A stretch of 64,000 bases of DNA from Carex sylvatica (GCA_964058845.1 CAXKVR010000463.1:1-64000); one strand, 5' to 3'. Shown: positions 1 to 11,963, counted from the first letter of the stretch. Numbers and translations: made by a program. The notes: a model not told the origin generated them from the sequence alone.

Positions 1-707
1 ATTAACTTTTTAGACAATGATAAAGTACAATTTTTTTTATACCTGGCAGTCGCTACCTGGTTTTAAAAAAAAGAAAGATAAAGTACAATTTTAATTTTCT
101 GGTTGTCATATCTTTTTAATAATGTTATTGAGGTTTGATTAATTGGAGAGGCACAGCGAATGGAGCTACTCAAGTTGGCGCAGCGAATGGAGCAGACACA
201 GAGAAATAAGTGAATTTTTTGTTTTTTTTTTTGTTTGAGAGTTGGCGGAAGCTGCCTCTGCCATGTTGATTTTATTGAATGAAATAAGTGATTTTTTGGC
301 GCTAGGAATTGAAGTGGGCAGAGAGAAAGAAAGGAGGGAGGGGGTATAATGATCATACTTTATTAAATAATATTGTTTGGTAAATTTTATTATTTTTAGG
401 TAAATAGTGAGTTTCTACAATTTTGAAGGATAAATACGGTATTATGAATTTTTGAGGAGAAAATACGTAATATTGAAGTTTTTTAGGGCGATACATGAAA
501 TTTCCTCTTTATTTTTTTTTTAAATAAAAGATAAAATGAATCTTTTATAAATTAAAATGATTTTTAATTGAAAATATTATAAATTAAGTAAATCTGTGGG
601 TTTTTGAAATTTAGAAAAAATAAATATAATTATGTAAAATTTAGAGGAGAAAATATATAATTTCGAAGTTACCAAATGATACACGTAACTTGGATAAACT
701 GGATGAG
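1..707. other. AT-rich intergenic, no gene seen
   Basis: The stretch is low-complexity AT-rich DNA with short poly-T runs. A 97-codon open frame on the minus strand (63-356) has no recognisable domain and a biased Ser/Leu/Pro composition, so I do not treat it as a gene. Confidence 0.6.
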
Positions 708-1046
708 CGGCCATTTTTATTAATACCCTAAAAAAAGATTTTTACAAAATTGTTTTCGATTTTTTTTCTTTTTAAAGCTGCCCCGACCGCCCGGCAGGGG
801 GCAGTCCACACACCTAACAGACCGCCCCTCTGCTGGGCGGTCCTCTATTTTTTTTTATTTTTAGAGATCTATCTTAAATTTAAATTATTTTAATTTTTTT
901 TTGTTTAAGGTGTATGCCAAAATATAAGACATTTGATATATTTATGAATGATGTCGTAACATTTTATAACTTTGATTTTATTTGTCAGTTGGATATCACA
1001 AGTCTAAATATAACACTAATTAAGGACTTGACATTGATTCTTAATG
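708..1046 (+). repeat. Left inverted repeat of foldback element 1
   Basis: It pairs with 3319-3701. The 73-codon open frame at 914-1135 lies largely in this arm and is not considered coding. Confidence 0.7.
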
Positions 1047-1183
1047 AGGGAGGTACTTTTGTAAAAAAAAAAAAAAAAATTTTGCACTCCCGCATTATAC
1101 AAAAGTACCCCGCATTTTTTTTGTACTATAAATAGGATTTTTATAAACTCATTTTTTATAATATATGTATATATATAATATAA

Positions 1184-2570
1184 CTAGTTAAGTGCCCGTG
1201 CTTTGCAATGGAAAATAAAATATTTATTTAGTAATTTTTATATTATAAACTTACAATGTCACCAAAAATAGCTTTTGAATTTCGTAAATTGCATGAAAAA
1301 TGGATTAAGAGTATGTCTTTAATTTTATTATTTATTTATATTTGCATGTGATGTTATGTAAGATGATGGAAATAAGTAAATTAATTAATCTGAACTATAT
1401 ATATAATGATGATATCAAAATAATAATGCAAATAATATTTTATTTTGTTATAACTGGAAAAGACATCAGTAAATCAAATTAAATTATTTTATTTATTTAT
1501 ATAGTGCATAACATCAATCAGATTCTGGTGCAGCTACATATAAAATGCTATAGAGAATTACATTCTAATGAATGAACTATTCAATTTAATATTTAACAAA
1601 CTAAATAATATCATGATAAAATGGTAAAAAGAAAGATTGGATACACAATTGGTTGTGTTATGTGTCAGACATCAACCACAGAATCAACAATGCATCTAAT
1701 TTTTACATATCGTCTGTCGATATTACTGAAATGAATAAAATGAGAAATATATAGGTGTGATATATAGAGAGAAGAGACATGTCAATTTTAAAAGCAATGT
1801 AACACATTTTATTTATAGTAGCAAGTACTAGCATCAAATCTAAATTACAAGATCTATCTACGTGTACCCTAAAAGTAACCCACATGACCATTAATTGGAA
1901 TAATCCAGGTCAACAAGTATTGGATCTTCTAATACAAGTTAAAAATTATCATACTATTATTTCGGTCTTATGGTAGGCCATATTGGTTTTTAGCAAATGA
2001 AAAATCAGATCAGCAATTTGAGAGTAACAAATTTGATTGATATATAGATAGAAAGTCAGTTGAATTTGAACTTGCAATGGCGGAGACATTTACCTGTCAA
2101 ATCTATTGGAGAGAGATCGAAGAACCAATATCGGGAACTTGCGCGAAAATTCAACTGTGAAAATATTCTTCTCAACCAATATCGGAAAGGATAAAAAGAG
2201 GAACTAAAAATATCCATATGATTTTGAGTGATTTTGACCAAGGCAAAGGAGAGAGGAAAAAAGCAGTGGGAACGCTGGAAGAGGAGAAGAGGAGTAAAAT
2301 GCGTTGGAGAAGGTGAAAGGGAGAAAATCTCTATAGATGAAATCATTTCCATGTAACTTGTTATGTGGCGAGTGCGTTTTGAACTAAAGTTAGACTTTTA
2401 TACGTTTGGAAATATGAAACAGATCCATAACATCAAAATAAATGTTAATGGCTGAGATTAAAGTATTATATTGATCAGTGGCTCAGATTTATTCAATGGA
2501 TGGCTTAGATTCTTTCTTGACAGATAGGTGATTGAATGTTAAAAAAACATCTGTGCTATTAGTAGTGAGG
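1184..2570. mobile_element. Repeat inserted between TA microsatellites (Micron-like?)
   Basis: The segment is bounded on both sides by TA/TATG-rich microsatellite (about 1157-1183 and 2571-2632). It begins CTAGTTAAGTGCCCGTGC and ends near TATTAGTAGTGAGG. Plant elements that sit inside TA microsatellites (the Micron type first described in rice) have this arrangement, but family identity is inferred from layout only. The open frames inside (1703-1891 and 2056-2352, minus) show no recognisable domain. Confidence 0.4.
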
Positions 2571-3318
2571 ATATATGTATATATAATATAATATATGTAT
2601 ATATAATATAATATATGTATATATATATATAAAGTAAGGCTACGTTACTTCGCGAATTAAAAGAGAATATTTTAATTTGCGCTCATATCTATAGTTTCGA
2701 AGTCCAAATAGCCGATTTAAACTGTTAGATGTTTAATCTATATTAAAATATGCTTGGAGATCAAATTTTACATTTTTGGATTTTTTTTTACTATTTATTA
2801 AGATGGTTTGAAAATCGCTATATTTTAATGCCTACTGTCGAATGAAAACTTAAACTGAATTTTTGAGACACTAAACAACGTTTTTTTGAAATTCTGATGC
2901 TTCGAATACCCGGGAATTACTCCCTTTCCGAAAAGTGGTCATACGTGCAAATTTGACTTTCCTAGCCAAAGTTATGGATGTTTAAAGTTTATTCAAAAGC
3001 TGAACTTTGAAAATTCATAACTAGCAGTAGAAAAATCCAAATAAATTGAAATTTATGTCAATTATGTGTATTTTTTAATGCTCTACATTCGGATGTAATC
3101 ACTTTTACAGGTTGGTCCTTGTATAAGTCCAGACTTGCTGATTTACTAGCAGATGTCATTTGCAGTGCATGCGTCACAAATGCGGCCGCATGGACTATAT
3201 ATTATACATATGTATAATATATGTATCTGTATATATAATACAATACATGTGTATATATATGTATATCATTGAGGCAATCTAACTATATTTTTTAGTGTAT
3301 ATTTGAATAAAATAAATT

Positions 3319-3701
3319 ATTAAGAATTAATGTCAAGTCCTTAATTAGTGTTATCTTTAGACTTGTGATATCCAACTGACAAATCAAATTAATCAAAGTT
3401 ATAAAGATTTACGACATCACTTCATAAATATATCAAATGTCTTATTTTTTGGCATATACTCTAAACAAGAAAAAAAAAATTCACAAAATTATTTAAATAA
3501 AAAATATTAAGATCTCTAAAAAAAAAAAACTAAAAAAAAAAAATAGAGGGCGGTCTAGTCCCTAGTGGACTGCCCCTGCCACGGGCGGTCTGCTAGGTGT
3601 GTGGACCACCCCCTGCCGAGCGGTCGGGGCAGTTTTAAAAAAAAAAAAAATTAGGAGCAATTTTGTAAATTTTTTTTTTAGGGTATTAATAAAAATTGCC
3701 G
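3319..3701 (-). repeat. Right inverted repeat of foldback element 1
   Basis: It is the reverse-complement partner of 708-1046, including the GACCGCCC-type GC box and the AT-rich terminus. Confidence 0.7.
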
Positions 3702-3859
3702 AAAGAGATACAATACATTATGTCTATTTTTAAAAATACATGCATGCAATTGTGCCTTATAAAACTAGATCCGACTGATTCTTTCATTTTATAAAATTAA
3801 ATATACAGTTTAATTTATTACTCTTGTCTAATAAAATGTAAGGAAGGCCTACGGGTAGG

Positions 3860-4530
3860 AGTGGTAAAAAAAATTGTAGTTTGTGATTTGATTTGAGTTT
3901 GATTCAATTTGAAATTAGTTTGTTCTGAAATAAATCAAACCAGTTCGGTTTGAATCTTATTCAAATCAAATTCAAACTGGATATAATTCGTTCGAAATTG
4001 ATTTACGAACTATTTTAGGTTCAAATCTCAAATAATGTAACTAATGGATTCAACTATTAATCTTTAATAATACATAATCAAAATTATATCACAGCTCAAA
4101 ATTGTTAATATAATGATAACTTATAATAGAAAAATATTTCAGCAGCGTAACAAATTAACAATGTAATAAGTTTCATTTGACTAGATCCATGTTGTGATTT
4201 TAATCAATTCAACAGTGTAAAAGGTAGGAAAATCTTGAACTGACACATAATTCACTAGTGTAAATTTGTAAAAAGTAAAAGGAAACTGTGTGAATTTTGT
4301 TATGCGAGAAGAAAACTAATATATAAACTACCAATATTATTAGGGCTGCCAAAAAAATTTGTAGTTCGTAATTCGATTGACTTCGATTCGAAAAATTTGT
4401 AGTTTGCAATTAATCTGATAAAAAATTAGTTCGATTCGAAATAAATCAAACCAGTTTGATTCGAATCTTATTCAAACTCAAACTGGAGTAAGTTCGATTC
4501 AGTTTCATTCGTTTACAAAGCGTTTGGAAA
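3860..4530. repeat. Degenerate direct repeat pair
   Basis: Two diverged copies of the same roughly 130-bp sequence (about 3870-4010 and 4345-4525) share the words AAATAAATCAAACCAGTT and CTTATTCAAA. The style, full of TTCGATTCG-like words, resembles decayed hAT-type MITEs, but termini and target duplications are not readable. No gene is seen here. Confidence 0.45.
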
Positions 4531-4677
4531 ATAAATGTAAGGAATAAAAAAAAAATAAGACCCAGCCTATGTATGGCCCAGGCCGAAACCGAAAAGTTGA
4601 TTTCAATTTCCGTAGCCCGGCCTAACTGCAAAAAATTAGTTTTAAGATAAAATACGGAAATCAACCCAAGTGACACC

Positions 4678-4896
4678 GAATGCGTATCCTCTGCATTAAC
4701 TCAAAAAGGAATCTTTTGAGTTAATAAATCTCAACCGTTTGATGTTAAACGGAGAAAATCTGGCTCTTTCCTATAATATAGGGGTCTTTAATGTTAGTAC
4801 GGATATAGTTTGCACGAATCTTAAAATAAATTGGATGGTCAACATTCATTAACTCAAAAGATTCCCTTTTGAGTTAATGCAGAGGATACGATTTCA
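4678..4896. mobile_element. MITE with about 47-bp terminal inverted repeats
   Basis: The ends carry CGTATCCTCTGCATTAACTC in inverted orientation, and the arms pair for about 47 bp with two mismatches (4683-4729 and 4844-4890). GTGACACC occurs immediately outside on both sides (4670-4677 and 4897-4904), a likely 8-9 bp target duplication suggesting a Mutator-type origin. It ends less than 100 bp before the F-box start codon, so it lies in that gene's promoter or leader. Confidence 0.75.
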
Positions 4897-4989
4897 GTGA
4901 CACCACCATTGCAGTAATCCCTTCCTCTCTTCTATGTCTCATTCTGTGCGATTGATCCGCAAAATTAGCAATTCGGTGACAAACTGACA

Positions 4990-6183
4990 ATGGGGCCCGA
5001 TTGGTGTCTTCTCCCATCGGAGCTGTTTCAGGCCATAACCAACAAGGTCACCTCCCTCGCCGATTACATCCGCCTCCGGGCTGTCTGTCGTCTCTGGCGA
5101 TCCGCTTGTTCCCCTCGCCCCAACCACCCTCCTCTCCAACTCCCATGGCTGATGCTTCCTTACCAATCCGACGGTAACGATGATTCCACCCGTTTATTTT
5201 ACGATCTCTCAGCTTCTAAGATCCACAAGCTTGACCTTCCTGAGACTTGTGGGGTGTTTATCTGTGGATCTTCGCATGGCTGGCTTGTCCTCCAGAAAGG
5301 TCAAGTGATGTCCTTGCTTAATCCTATCACTCACGCTACAATTCCCCTTCCCTCATTCACTGGACCTCCCTCTAGTATTGGAATTGCTCCCCTTGATGCA
5401 CCAGATGCTGAGCATTTCTTTGACAACTGGGATGCTGATAGATTTGCTATTAGTACTACTTCCGATGTCATGGTTCGGAAGGCTATACTAACATCAAGTC
5501 CATTGGACCCCAGTTGCATGGTTTTTTGTTTTACTTGTAGCGCTTGGCGGTTGGCATTTTGTAAAATTGGGGATGAATGTTGGACAGTGATTGAATTTGA
5601 GTTTATGTTGCCTTGGGTTTGGGATATTTGCAACTTCTCCTATAGCAATGGTTTTTTATACACAATTAGTCCTTTTGCAACAGTTACGATGTATAACCTT
5701 AATAATCCTTCAAGAACGTTGTTGGGTGGCGGCATTGGTCTAAATGACATGTATTTGGTGGACGGGGTATCTGGGGACATATTGCTCATTTTTCATGGAC
5801 CTGTCTATGATGTTGATGGAGTTGTTCAAGAAGATGAAACTAATTATACAGTGTACAAGTTGAGCAAGGATGAAGAATCAAAGTGGATTGAAGTGACAGA
5901 TGTAGGCCAAAATGTGCTTTTCCTGGGTGGTGATTACCGTGCATTGTCCCTCTCAAGTGCTAATCTGCAATTGCCAGAATGGGGTGCAAATTGCTTGTGC
6001 TATGACTCAGTAAGGACAGAGCAGTGGAACTGGCAAGAAAGTTACACCTCATGGTATAACCACAACATCAAATTGGCCAGGCTGGATGATAGGACGGTTA
6101 CTAATATAACTGGTGATTTAGGCTCATTTCAAGTGAATAGTCATTGGCAAAAGTCTTTATGGCTGACACCAAGTTTGTTGTAG
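4990..6183 (+). CDS. F-box protein with DUF295 (SKIP23-like)
   Basis: An intact single-exon frame of 397 aa. An F-box motif occupies about residues 6-40 (LPSELFQAITNKV, then a region with LRAVCRLWRS), the usual SKP1-binding helix set. The remainder fits the plant DUF295 domain, with the typical GSSHGWLVL segment near residue 93 followed by an LLNPITHATIPLP-type motif. By family knowledge such proteins are substrate receptors of SCF ubiquitin ligases; the target cannot be told from sequence. The start is the first ATG, placed directly before the F-box. The C-terminus ends in LWLTPSLL, as DUF295 proteins commonly do. A MITE sits immediately upstream and a decayed DUF295-like remnant immediately downstream, which suggests a former tandem pair. 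Confidence 0.9.
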   Translation: MGPDWCLLPSELFQAITNKVTSLADYIRLRAVCRLWRSACSPRPNHPPLQLPWLMLPYQSDGNDDSTRLFYDLSASKIHKLDLPETCGVFICGSSHGWLVLQKGQVMSLLNPITHATIPLPSFTGPPSSIGIAPLDAPDAEHFFDNWDADRFAISTTSDVMVRKAILTSSPLDPSCMVFCFTCSAWRLAFCKIGDECWTVIEFEFMLPWVWDICNFSYSNGFLYTISPFATVTMYNLNNPSRTLLGGGIGLNDMYLVDGVSGDILLIFHGPVYDVDGVVQEDETNYTVYKLSKDEESKWIEVTDVGQNVLFLGGDYRALSLSSANLQLPEWGANCLCYDSVRTEQWNWQESYTSWYNHNIKLARLDDRTVTNITGDLGSFQVNSHWQKSLWLTPSLL

Positions 6184-6369
6184 CCGCTTCCTTATATGTG
6201 ATGGACCGACTGTTTTGGTAATTTTGTGCTAGTATAGATTTTGTGCTAGTATAGGAATGTCATCATATAATCCTTCTATTAGGTTGTTCCATGCTAATAT
6301 TTTCTCTTACCATGATGGACGGTTCTATTGGCTCTCTCGTGAGGGAGTTGTAATGGTTTTTCAGAAGAG

Positions 6370-6875
6370 GCTTGTGTTCTCATTCCAGCAATAGTTACAA
6401 TCTGTTACCAAGCTATTTCTACAAGGGAAATTTGGGGTTTACATCGTTGTCCATGGAACTGAAGATGAAGATGGAGAAGCAGAAGCAGCAGCTCAAGAAG
6501 ATCAGGATGACCACACAGATGACCCAAAGGAGAGTACTGGGGAGGACCCATAGCAAAATATTGAGCTGTACTCCTAGGGCAGCCGTTTGGTCTCCGTCAG
6601 ATCACTGACACAAGCAACACGAACATTTTCTATGGGGATACCACCACTGCTTGGCCGTCTGCTCTGACAAATTGGACACTCTTCATGGGGGATGTATATA
6701 TATGGAGTATGTGTGTGCGCCAGGTAAAGGTAACGGTGGAGCATGTTACAGCATCTATTTTACCAAGCTGGATGATGGCAAGTCTAAGCTGGTGGTGCAT
6801 GATCTTGGTGAGCAGCCACGACTTTGGCCAGCTGCACCAGCTATGTGTTTTAGCCAAGCTTTATTTAGCTGTTAG
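6370..6875 (+). pseudogene. Probable DUF295 F-box remnant
   Basis: Downstream of the F-box stop there is coding-like sequence in broken frames. An acidic stretch (about 6430-6553) reads VVHGTEDEDGE and ends at a stop. About 6651-6875 reads CIYMEYVCAPGKGNG, then IYFTKLDDGKSKL, which resembles the C-terminal part of DUF295 proteins (NCIY, then a short display of regulatory text such as LDDGK). Frames do not connect and no F-box is present. I infer a truncated relative of the upstream gene; alternatively it is its long 3' region. Confidence 0.4.
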
Positions 6876-8141
6876 AGGTGAATTCCATTACAACATGCTT
6901 TCGAGGTAGAAAAATCTGGTCTTTTTTTGGTTTATTAACTCAGCTTTTAAGTTCTATAAAGAGAGAATGCAAATAAATATATACTTTTGAGTTGCTTTTG
7001 GTGCTTTGTTGTCAGAATTAGGCCAACTATTGAATGTTGGTGTTTATGCTAATATATATAAGTTCAAACAACAGTATTTTATTTTTATTTTATGTCAAAT
7101 TGAACGAACTTCAGGTCTAACTATGCTATTGAGGTTTGAACTTGTTTACAGATCTTATATGAATTGGGGAGTTTCAATTTATAATTGGAATTTTTTTTTC
7201 TTGAGAAAACCAAATATCAAGGGAACTGTGATCATTTCATGATTAACCTTGACAATAATGATTTGGGGTTCCAGGTAATTCACCTATTGTTTTTATTTAT
7301 AAATTGGGATCTTTTGAGCCCATGAATGGATTTTGGTGGAATATTTGAAAGCTAAAAGAGAAACAAAATATTCTGTTGTTTTTGGCCTTTCAGGTCTCTA
7401 CACTCTCGTACCAGGTACAAATTGGTGATTGCTATTTTATTGCTTATACTGTTGCAACTTGTAAATACTGGTTTCTAACTCGCTATGAAGAACTTATTTA
7501 TTGGCGTCTCTGTGCTTCGGCAAATTATAAAATTTATAGTTGAAAATATGTATCAAAGCAATGGCCATTGATCAGTCGTCATTAAAAGCAGGTCATTGAA
7601 AAATAATTTTATAGTTGATGAAATATTTATTAGTTTGCGTCAACAAATTACATTCATATAAAATATCGAACTTGAAAATTTAATTTATACAATAACAATA
7701 CTTATCACAATCATTAATTAAACTACTATACTAATTATGCACTTGATTGCTAATGAAATTGGTGGGGTTACCCGCATTTCATAAAAAAAAAAAAAATGCA
7801 TTATAAATAAAAATTAAAAATAAGAATAAAAAATATACCTTATGGTACAACGAAGTAGTCAAAACTTTCATCATTTAATAATCTCTTATTACCATTCTTT
7901 GCAAGTCATAGATTCATAGCTTACAAGATCTCTCTTATTTATGAGATGAATATGATTAATATAACAGTTGTATGACATGTCAAATGCATAAAATTACTTT
8001 TGAGAACAAGCAGCAAATGTTTAGCTGATATTGGTGCTATAGCTCTGAGTGCAGAAGCATACTCGGCTGTTAGTTGCTGGTTTTTTAATTAAATTGTGAG
8101 ATGTAAAGAACAGTAAGTTGTAAACTTGTTTTGTTTTGTTT
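6876..8141. other. Intergenic, no gene seen
   Basis: AT-rich sequence between the F-box region and the copia element. Short open frames (such as 7006-7242) show no domain. The last bases before the LTR are TTTTG repeats. Confidence 0.6.
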
Positions 8142-8282
8142 TGTTAAATGAAAGAAATAATAATAATAATAGCTGTAATTAGATAATAGTTGTTCTTTTC
8201 TATTCTAAATTTTCTTTAGTCTATATATTTGTACAGAAAGGTTAATTAAATATATAGAAATTTCCACTTTCAATAACTTTCA
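8142..8282 (+). repeat. 5' LTR of the copia element
   Basis: 141 bp, beginning TGTTAAATG and ending ACTTTCA; matches 14197-14337. Confidence 0.95.
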
Positions 8283-8295
8283 TAGTATCAGAGCC
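8283..8295 (+). promoter_or_regulatory. Primer-binding site (initiator Met tRNA)
   Basis: TAGTATCAGAGCC lies directly after the LTR. It matches the usual plant copia site TGGTATCAGAGC with one change. Confidence 0.85.
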
Positions 8296-8599
8296 AGAAC
8301 CAAATCATAGTCGCCGCTGTCTTGCAGCTCCGCACTATAGCAGTGCACTGTAGTGTCACACTTTCGCCTGTAGCAGTGCACTGTAGCACCGCCCTGTAGC
8401 CGCACTGTTCATCCGAAGTACTGTACAGTTCCGTACTGTAGCACTGTGCTGGTTCGTCGCACTGTGACACTGCGTGGTTACTGTAGCTCTGATTAGCCCA
8501 AGCTGTTGTACTTGCTATTTTCAATCTGATTTGCAAGTTGTGTAATCCGATCTGACTGCTCTCTGATTTTAGATTCAAATGGAGATTGATCCATATTTT

Positions 8600-10041
8600 A
8601 CATGCTCGAAGAATGTGCAGTGTCATTATTGCAAAAGAGGGGTCACATGAAGTGGGACTGTCCAAAGCGCCATAAGGGTTCTCCACTCCCTCGTGATCAG
8701 GTGGCTCATGTTGATCAATCACCCTGCAAACGCTTTGATTTAGATGAAGTTGCTACAATTGTTCAGTGACTTGAGCAGTTGGATTTCACTCGTGCTGACA
8801 TGACCTCTCAGACACAAATTCTGAGGGCTACTGTAGCCCACTCAGATACGATTTCTAACTGTTCTATAGCATCAAGATCATCATGGATTGTTGATTCAGG
8901 TGCTACTGACCATATGACTGGTAACAAAACTATACTGTCAGGACTTACCACTACCTCACAACCACCTGTCCAAATAGCCAATGGTTCTACCTGTAATATT
9001 GAAGGAATTTGATCCACCCAGATTTCACAAAATACACCCTTATCATCTGTCTTATATGTCCCTTCCTTTCCTGAAAATCTTATGTCTGTAAGCAAAATAG
9101 CAGAACAACTATATTGCTCAGTTATCTTCACTCCAACTAAATGCACCTTTCAGGAACTGGGGACGAACATGTTGATTGGTACTGCATATAAGGACAATTG
9201 TTTGTATTGCATGGAGAGCTCACCTCAGCGAGTGGCATACTTGAGTACTAGGAGTGCTAAGGAGATTCATTATCAGTTGGGGCATCCATCTCTTCAAGTT
9301 TTGAAGAAGATACGTCCTGAATTTCAGTTTATCTCAAAATTAGTTTGTGAGTCCTGTGTCTAGGGAAAGCATGTCCGTGCTTTCCACCCACCTAGAGTCA
9401 TTAGTCAGTCTGACAGTATTTTTGCATTAGTGCATTCTGATGTATAGGGTCCTTGTCCGGATAAATCTATATCAGATTCTAGATATTCTGTTACTTTTGT
9501 GGATGATTTCTCTCGTGCTACTTGGATTTTTATTATTAAATCTAGACAATAAATCTTTGCAAAATTTTCAGTCTTTTGTTCTTTTGTGAAAACTCAGTTT
9601 AAAACTATTGTTAAAAATCTTCACAGTGACAATGCAAACGAATATTTTACAAAAGAATTTGTGCAATATACGACTGATAATGGTATCATCCATGAATCAT
9701 CATGTGCTTATACACCTCAACAAAATGGAGTGGCCAAACGAAAGAATAGACACATTCTTGAGGTAGCTTGTACTATGATGATTCATGGACATGCTCCTCA
9801 TCACTTTTGGACAGATGCAATTTTGACCGCGTGTTACCTGATAAATCGCATGCCATCTTCTGTAGTTGATGGTGCAATACCATATAATGTTCTATACCCG
9901 TTATCACCTTTGTTTTTTGTTCCACCTAAGATTTTTGGTTGCGTTTGTTATGTGTATGATACCCGACCAGGCCGTACAAAACTTGATCCCAAATCACTAC
10001 GATGCATCTTTGTAGGCTATTCTGGAACTCAAAAAGATTAC
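8600..10041 (+). pseudogene. Copia gag end, protease and integrase (broken)
   Basis: A CCHC zinc knuckle is readable near 8630-8672 (CHYC, then GHMKWDC) with a one-base deletion between its halves. The protease active-site motif WIVDSGATDH lies at about 8884-8913. Integrase follows from about 9250, with the GKHVRAFHPP segment after an in-frame stop at 9361, FVDDFSRATW near 9499, and SYAYTPQQNG-like text near 9700 (here SCAYTPQQNGVAKRKN). Stops near 9010, 9361, 9446 and 9550 and frame changes rule out function. The frame reaches GTQKDY at 10041, where the solo LTR is inserted. Confidence 0.9.
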
Positions 10042-11963
10042 TGATAAGCACAAATTATATACATATTCGATCTAGTTTTCATCATAAAATAACACCAAAT
10101 ATCTTGTATTTTGAATATAAAGAGAATAGAATACACCTAGAATCAAGTTACTGCATTTGTTTGGTTTTAATTTGCAGGAAACAAAGAAAAATGAAGAAAA
10201 ATGAAGAAAAATGCCCAGTGCGAACGCACGGTTTACGATATGGTCGTAATGAGTACTTAGATGGATTTCTGGACGCGCGCCAATTTTAAAAAGGTATAAT
10301 AAGCTATTCATCAAGATCCGTGCGAACGCACGGATATCGATGCAGCCGCACACTGGTCGAACAGAAAAAAACCGAGCCCAGTGCGGACGCACTGTAGCAG
10401 AGCCAAAAATAGAGTCTGAACTTAAAACGGCCACAACTTTTGACTCGTAACTCCGTTTTGGGCATATAACCACTTTTCGGAAAGCTAACGAGAAGATCTA
10501 CAACCTGAGAATCTAAAAATGGAAACTTGAAGTCATTACGGATGCAGTGGATCCGCAGACAGCCAGAAATACACGTTTTCAACACGGTTTCTATTTTTAG
10601 CGAGCCAGGGATGCTTTTTTGACAGCTAAACTTGGACAAGACAACCTGGAAAACAATCCAAAAATAGCACCCACTAACCCCACTCACCCCACGACTATGC
10701 CTCTTGATTGGACATAGTCTTTTGCTATAAAAAGGAGGAGGTTCTTTCCCATTAAAGACATCTCTCTTCGGAGGGGATCTCTCTTCGGAGGGATCCATCA
10801 TTCAATCTCACATCAACCAACACACCATCATTCTCTCTTTACACACACTTAGCGATAAATTTTGGAGGAATGAAAGCTTTCAAGCGAGGAGAAGAAGGAT
10901 TTCCGGAGCAAGATTCGGCAAGATAGAGGGCTTTGATTTGTCAAAGGGTGTAATCATTTTCTTTCATTTGATTTCTTCTTACTTTGCCAATTTTTGTAAT
11001 GGACCTCTCCAAGAGTGAGTAGTTCTCTCTCTAGGGGTTTAGGTCATCATGCATGAACTTGTTTAATTATATTTATTCGGTTATACTGTTTTTATTATGA
11101 TTGTTTGATTTAATGGTAATTTCTGTGAATTATTCTTTATGATTTCATATACTTGAAATTCAAGTACCATGTTAGCTTTAATGAATTAAAGTAGCTAGAA
11201 ATCGTGCTATGTCCTGTTTTTCCGCTTTAATCATTAAACCCCAGCATAGGTCAAGTAATCCACCCTGTATCAATCAAATCATAAAGGTATAGGATATCTT
11301 ATTAACACTAGGATATAAACCGGATCTCCAGAAATTAGAGTTAGGGTTTTGGTGAGGTAGGTATTTCTGAAGTCAAACTCCTAATTTGGACACCTAGATT
11401 GATTAAGTATTGATATGTATTTTGTGTGAACGTGATTGTTAAATATCCCTTTAGGATGGTGACAGCCCTAAAATTCGAGGAAAATTAACCCAACCCACCA
11501 AAATACTTATATCAATAATTAATTGAAATAGGCTAACATATTAGGTTAGAAACCTCATTTAAATCAAACATGAATATAAACAAACCGAATAGATAGAATT
11601 AGCAAGGGATTGTGGACCAAAGACCCCTAGATCTTCTCAACTTGAAAAGTAAACCAATATTTCTTTCTTTCATTTCATTTACATCTATTGTTTACTATTC
11701 CTTATTCTCGGGTATTGAACCCAACCTTTAGGATTACTTAAACAAACCCCCCCTTTACTTTACTTTATTGCACTTTACTTTTATTTACTGAAATTAATTA
11801 TTTAGGGTTTAAAACTAAGTATTTTTCATACTCTCTGTGGATCGATACCTAAAATACTACTTTGATATAATTGTGCACTTGCAATTTGACTCAAAAGCGT
11901 TTAAGGTTTAAAAGGTACATCTTATTGTACTGAAACTTCTTAGCGTACACTTTACGCGCATCA
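10042..11963 (+). mobile_element. Solo LTR (probably Ty3/gypsy type) inside the copia element
   Basis: The 1922-bp segment begins TGATAAGCAC and ends GCGCATCA, and is flanked by the 5-bp duplication ATTAC (10037-10041 and 11964-11968). Removing it in thought rejoins the copia integrase frame, so the insertion is precise. No second LTR or internal domain is present; this is the product expected from recombination between two LTRs. The size and ends are typical of large plant gypsy LTRs, but the lineage is inferred. Confidence 0.9.
10726..10734 (+). promoter_or_regulatory. Likely TATA box of the solo LTR
   Basis: TATAAAAAG lies in the left-middle of the LTR, followed by a pyrimidine-rich stretch and ATCTCTCTTCGGAG, consistent with a U3/R boundary in plant LTRs. 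Confidence 0.6.

Larger units (their letters stand above)
708..3701. mobile_element. Foldback element 1 (long-TIR transposon)
   Basis: The two ends are inverted copies. 708-1046 matches the reverse complement of 3319-3701 through an AT-rich terminus (CGGCCATTTTTATT), an A/T tract, a GC-rich box with GACCGCCC words (about 780-845 and 3545-3640), and a further 200 bp or so. The ends resemble those of the two other foldback elements at 39.2 and 41.7 kb. No clear target-site duplication was found. No transposase is visible, so it is non-autonomous; nested repeats fill the middle. Confidence 0.75.
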
